A DNA stretch of 64,000 nucleotides from Clostridia bacterium (GTDB lineage Bacteria; Bacillota; Clostridia; Christensenellales; CAG-138): contig JAFWOT010000012.1 of the NCBI GenBank assembly GCA_017509785.1, positions 505,476-569,475 of the forward strand. Direction: 5' to 3'. The translations under genes were made by a program, and so were the position numbers. The notes under the pieces are model-generated. The model saw only the letters and a program-made list of their open reading frames with translations. It had not been told where the DNA came from and did not search any database. Of this stretch, positions 60,842 through 64,000 are shown in pieces (position 1 is the first letter of the stretch; every line of letters begins with the position of its first letter).

Positions 60842-62401
60842 TCAGTCGCCAATGTCCAGCGCCTCGAGGCCCTTTTTTGCCGTGGGCTTGTTATCGCCGT
60901 GCTTGACAAAGAGCATGGTCACGAACGCGCAGGCCACGAATATCGCCGCATAGGGGAAGAGTATCCTCATGCCGAAGGCGTCCATAAGGAAGCCGGAGAG
61001 GATCGGAGTCAGCACCTGCGCCGCCATGGACGCGGTATAGTAGTAGCCGGTGTACTTGCCGACGGTGCCGCCCTTTGCGAGCTCAACGACCATCGGGAAG
61101 GAGTTGACGTTGATGGTCGCCCAGCCTATGCCCGCGAGAGCGAACATGGCGTTCATCAGCATCGCGGGGGAACCCGCCCTGAGGAACGCGGCGACGGTGA
61201 AGGCGGCGGTCAGCATGATAACGCCCGCCAATATCGCCTTCTTGCGGCCTATCTTCGAGGAGATGATGCCGACGGGCAGATAGGAGATTATCGCCGCGGC
61301 CTGGGCGATTATGAGGGTCATGTTATAGTCGAGATTCAATACCTTGCCCGCGTAGACGGAATATTTGCTCGTGACGGCGTTGTAGCCGAAGAACCAGAGA
61401 GCGACGGAACCGAGTATGAGGAGCAGGGACGTGAGCTCGCCCTTTGAGAGCTTCCTTGCGCCCTCCTCCTTTTCATCGGCGTTATCTATGCCGTAACGCT
61501 TCGATTCCTCCTCCATCTCACGGACGAATTTGGGCTCCTTGACCGTGAGGAGGAATATGACGAGCGCGAGTATCATGATAGCGCCTATCACCGTGAAGAA
61601 GAGCGTATAGCTCATCATGGCGTTCTGCGCTTTGCCCGTGCCGAAGACCATGCCGAGCACGAGCACGAGGATCCCGCCGAACGAGCCCATGAGGTTTATC
61701 ACGGCGTTGCCCTTCGACCTTAACGGCTTCATTGTGACGTCGGGCATCAGCGCGACGGCGGGCGAGCGGAAGGTGCTCATCGCGACGAGTGTCACGAGCA
61801 GCACCGCCATGAACGCGACAAGTATGAGCCTGTGGCTCGCGGTGGTCTTGGCGGCGTAGGCCTGACGCGCGGGGACGTAATAGGTATCCCACTCGGCCTG
61901 CGCGGCGGAGGCGGCCTCCTTATCCTCGCCGTTTATGCGGTGGAGCACGTCGATGAGCTCATCCTCGGTGTACTTCTCGGAGAGGACGTACTTCTCGCCG
62001 TCGTGGGTGATGAGCTCGGCGGAGGCGATCTCGCTGTTCCCGTAAACGACGGAGACGCCTTTATCCGTCATATCGGCAGCGGAATGGAGGGTGTTGAGCT
62101 GGGCGTTGTCTATGAACGAAAGGCCGATGAACGCGATGACGGCGATTATCGTACCGACGACTATGAACGGCGTCCTTTTGCCGTATTTCGACCTGCACTT
62201 ATCGGAGATCGCGCCGAAGATCGGCAGCATGAAGAGAGCCAGAATATTGTCGAGCGCCATTATCACTCCCGACCAGCCCTGCGCCATGCCGAATTTATCA
62301 GTCAGTATCTTGGGGATGATGTTGTCGTACGCCTGCCAGAAGGCGCAGATGAGGAAGAACGCGAACCCGACGCATATGGTGCGCCAATAGTTGAGCTTCA
62401 T
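60842..62401 (-). CDS. MFS transporter (GPH-like) with a large external insert
   Basis: A 519-residue transporter. Twelve membrane helices are discernible, with GAISDKCRSKYGKRTPF (loop 2-3) and KIGRKKAIL (loop 8-9). The first helices (ICAFWQAYDNIIPKILTDKFG) resemble glycoside/maltose GPH-type MFS proteins. After helix 3 (about residue 98) there is an unusual ~90-residue hydrophilic insert with VYGNSEIASAEL and EDELIDVLHRINGEDKEAAS, which should be extracellular. Substrate unknown. Start at 62401 (MKLNYW); an ORF from 62428 adds nine residues over the ribosome binding site. pcp follows. Confidence 0.88.
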   Translation of the reverse strand: MKLNYWRTICVGFAFFLICAFWQAYDNIIPKILTDKFGMAQGWSGVIMALDNILALFMLPIFGAISDKCRSKYGKRTPFIVVGTIIAVIAFIGLSFIDNAQLNTLHSAADMTDKGVSVVYGNSEIASAELITHDGEKYVLSEKYTEDELIDVLHRINGEDKEAASAAQAEWDTYYVPARQAYAAKTTASHRLILVAFMAVLLVTLVAMSTFRSPAVALMPDVTMKPLRSKGNAVINLMGSFGGILVLVLGMVFGTGKAQNAMMSYTLFFTVIGAIMILALVIFLLTVKEPKFVREMEEESKRYGIDNADEKEEGARKLSKGELTSLLLILGSVALWFFGYNAVTSKYSVYAGKVLNLDYNMTLIIAQAAAIISYLPVGIISSKIGRKKAILAGVIMLTAAFTVAAFLRAGSPAMLMNAMFALAGIGWATINVNSFPMVVELAKGGTVGKYTGYYYTASMAAQVLTPILSGFLMDAFGMRILFPYAAIFVACAFVTMLFVKHGDNKPTAKKGLEALDIGD

Positions 62402-62523
62402 AGCGATGACCCTTCGCCCCTGCCCCACAGGGGCTTCCTTTCAGATAATAATGAAGGTTTTGCGCCGACAGGCCGCATGCCCGCCCGCTCGGAAGGCACG
62501 TTCACGAAAAACGGCTCGGTGCT

Positions 62524-62552
62524 ATTTTAGCATATATTCAGACGAAATACAA
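62524..62552 (-). promoter_or_regulatory. Promoter of the MFS-pcp operon
   Basis: TTGTAT, 17-bp spacer, TAAAAT on the minus strand; leader about 115 nt. Confidence 0.65.
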
Positions 62553-62587
62553 CAAATAAAGCTCGGCGCGAGGGCATAAAAGAGCAT

Positions 62588-62615
62588 AAAAAAGGAGCTC
62601 CCGCGAGGGAGCTCC
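62588..62615 (-). terminator. Terminator of the right-edge surface protein gene
   Basis: GGAGCTCCC-GCGA-GGGAGCTCC, a perfect 9-bp stem, followed by six T on the minus strand. Confidence 0.9.
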
Positions 62616-62629
62616 GGATGCGTTCTCAA

Positions 62630-64000
62630 TTACATGAGACCGAATATGGCGGAGAGGTCGGACGAATCGAGCGAACCGTTGCCGCTCGCATCGGCGTTCA
62701 CAATACCCTGCTCGGAGAGCTGACCCTTGCCGAGGAGGTAGGCGGACAGAGCGGAGATATCGCCCATGTCGACCTTGCCGTCGCAGTTGACGTCGCCGAG
62801 GAGGGAGACTTCGATCTGGTTCTCGGTGTAGGTCGCGGTGACGATGAGGTCACTCGTCACGTTGTTGAACGCGACGTCCCAACCGGCGAAGGTGTAGCCC
62901 TCGCGGGTGGGATCCGCGGGCGCGGTCGCCGCGGAGCCGTGCTCAACGGTCTGGGTCGAAAGGACAGTGCCGTCCCAATCCTTGAATGTGACGGTGTAGG
63001 TGTTGATGGCGTACTGCGCGGTTACCACGAGATCGGAAGTAACGTTGTTGAAGGCGACGTCCCAGCCGGTGAAGGTGTAGCCCTCGCGGGTGGGATCGGC
63101 GGGCGCGATGGCGGCCGTGCCTTCCTCAACGGTCTGGGTAGCGAGAACGGCGCCGTCCCAATCCTTGAAGGTCACAGTGTAGTAGGTGGGCTCGACCGCG
63201 GGAGCAGTCATCGAGTAGAGCTGAACGTAGCTGTTGGTGGGAACGTTCGAGGTGACTCCCATCAGGTTGAGGCTGCCGTTGGTGTAGTACTGGGCATACC
63301 TGGTGGTGGAAGTGTAGGTGTAGAGGGTATGCGCGTCGGCGTCATAAGTCCAGGTGAAGTTATTGTTGGTGCCGGGATACAGGTCGGGATAGCTGGTTCC
63401 GCTGTAGGCCTGGAGATAGTAGCCGGACTGATAGCCGCTCGTGATGAGGCCGGTGCCTTCGGACTGGAACACCCATGTGCAGTAATCGAGGTCGTCCGCG
63501 TTGCCGGAGACGCCGATGACGTTCTGACCGTTCATCGTGGCGGGAGCGGTGTAGCCGTAGTAGTTGTAGCTGATGCTGTTGTAATAGTGGTTGCTCGCGG
63601 AGACGTTGTAGTTGACCGCAAGGTAGGTGACGCCGTCAACGACGAAGCCGATGAGGTACTCCTCGCCGGGAACGATCGTGTCGGCGGGATACCACTGGGG
63701 AGCTTCGGTGACGTTGATGGTGATGCTCTTCGTCATGACGGTCTTGCTCTCGTCGGTGACGGTGGCGGTCAGCGTGGTAGCGCCGGGAGCGACGCCGGTG
63801 ACGGTCGCGGACTTGCCGTTCGCGGCGGGAGTCACCGTCGCGACGGAGGAGTCGGCAACGGACCACTCAACGGTGTAGGTATTGGCGTTGGAGGGGTTGG
63901 CAACGATCTTGACGCCCGTGCTCTTGCCCTGCGCGACGGTCGCGGAGGTGATCACGGTGCCGGCGTTGTTGGCGATATCGAAGGATTCGAGCGCGATGGG
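62630..64000 (-). CDS. Surface protein with Big_2, two InlB-type repeats and dockerin (C-terminal part)
   Basis: 456 residues are visible; the N-terminus lies beyond the right edge. From the edge inwards: a Big_2 Ig-like domain (GKSTGVKIVANP... SVATVTP...ATGV-type, first ~85 residues), a Tyr/Asn-rich beta domain (to about 255), two InlB B-repeats (YTVTFKDWDG... GYTFTGWDVAFNNV, near 260-390), and a C-terminal dockerin with two calcium loops (GDVNCDGKVDMGDISALSAYL and ADASGNGSLDSSDLSAI). The dockerin could bind the cohesin at 50542-51471. It is secreted by analogy; the signal peptide is outside. Confidence 0.9.
   Translation of the reverse strand, partial: PIALESFDIANNAGTVITSATVAQGKSTGVKIVANPSNANTYTVEWSVADSSVATVTPAANGKSATVTGVAPGATTLTATVTDESKTVMTKSITINVTEAPQWYPADTIVPGEEYLIGFVVDGVTYLAVNYNVSASNHYYNSISYNYYGYTAPATMNGQNVIGVSGNADDLDYCTWVFQSEGTGLITSGYQSGYYLQAYSGTSYPDLYPGTNNNFTWTYDADAHTLYTYTSTTRYAQYYTNGSLNLMGVTSNVPTNSYVQLYSMTAPAVEPTYYTVTFKDWDGAVLATQTVEEGTAAIAPADPTREGYTFTGWDVAFNNVTSDLVVTAQYAINTYTVTFKDWDGTVLSTQTVEHGSAATAPADPTREGYTFAGWDVAFNNVTSDLIVTATYTENQIEVSLLGDVNCDGKVDMGDISALSAYLLGKGQLSEQGIVNADASGNGSLDSSDLSAIFGLM

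Noticed and set aside
1-64000. Left and right edge surface genes as two parts of one gene in a circular molecule
   Set aside because: The orientation would allow it, but the gene content is chromosomal and no overlap or shared boundary sequence supports circular closure. They share only common domain types.

Overview
The window looks like a chromosome segment of an anaerobic, GC-rich member of the Clostridia (Bacillota), most likely an uncultured gut or rumen lineage. The signs are a GerMN-domain lipoprotein (sporulation family), ThiT under a TPP riboswitch, a T-box valS leader, BlaI/M56 pairs, ScpAB, a CD1871A-type CXXC peptide next to a NapH-like Fe-S protein, cohesin/dockerin modules, sigma-A promoters of TTGACA-17-TATAAT type, and frequent ATA and AGG codons despite high GC. 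This placement is inference from gene content, not phylogeny. I see no insertion sequence, prophage, CRISPR array or rRNA.

Layout. 1-4608 is the 5' part of a giant secreted multidomain protein (minus strand, runs off the left edge), followed by tRNA-Glu(CTC). 5-13 kb holds metabolism and housekeeping: M20 amidohydrolase and lipoate ligase (minus), then a Na+/amino-acid symporter and an hflX-tmk-GDPD-small protein series (plus). 12-15 kb (minus) holds fba, a DUF1292 gene, lgt and a lipoprotein. 15-19 kb is a BlaI/M56 regulatory pair (A). 19-22 kb (plus) is tadA, ygiQ and a membrane protein. 22-29.4 kb (minus) is a heterodimeric ABC exporter, an M50 protease-scpA-scpB operon and a lipoprotein. 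29.4-30 kb is an unusual intergenic region with three copies of a ~90-bp unit. 30-43 kb carries EEP nuclease, PH-domain protein, GerMN lipoprotein, radC, exonuclease III, VanZ, nucleoside kinase, TPP riboswitch-thiT, a coaE-SLT-SBP operon, tetR, a 2-hydroxyacid dehydrogenase and a TIGR01440 gene. 43.3-46.2 kb is a second BlaI/M56 pair (B), with a frameshifted protease gene.

46.3-51.6 kb is the most distinctive part. It is one minus-strand run from a single good promoter: membrane-anchored cohesin protein, 32-residue membrane peptide, thioredoxin-fold protein fused to a dockerin, TlpA-like thioredoxin lipoprotein, CXXC peptide, NapH-like membrane Fe-S protein, and a protein with a C-terminal wall-anchor-like signal. 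I read this as a cell-surface thiol/electron-transfer module in which cohesin-dockerin pairing may tether one component. The thioredoxin-dockerin has lost both active-site cysteines, so it may be a scaffold or sensor rather than an enzyme. A dockerin also ends the large surface protein at the right edge, so the anchored cohesin may have further clients.

51.7-64 kb holds a lipoprotein, an alpha/beta hydrolase, an aminotransferase, two zinc-ribbon membrane proteins, a polysaccharide deacetylase with a coupled upstream mini-ORF, T-box-valS, pyroglutamyl peptidase, an MFS transporter with a large external insert, and the C-terminal 456 residues of another surface protein. Both edge genes are incomplete.
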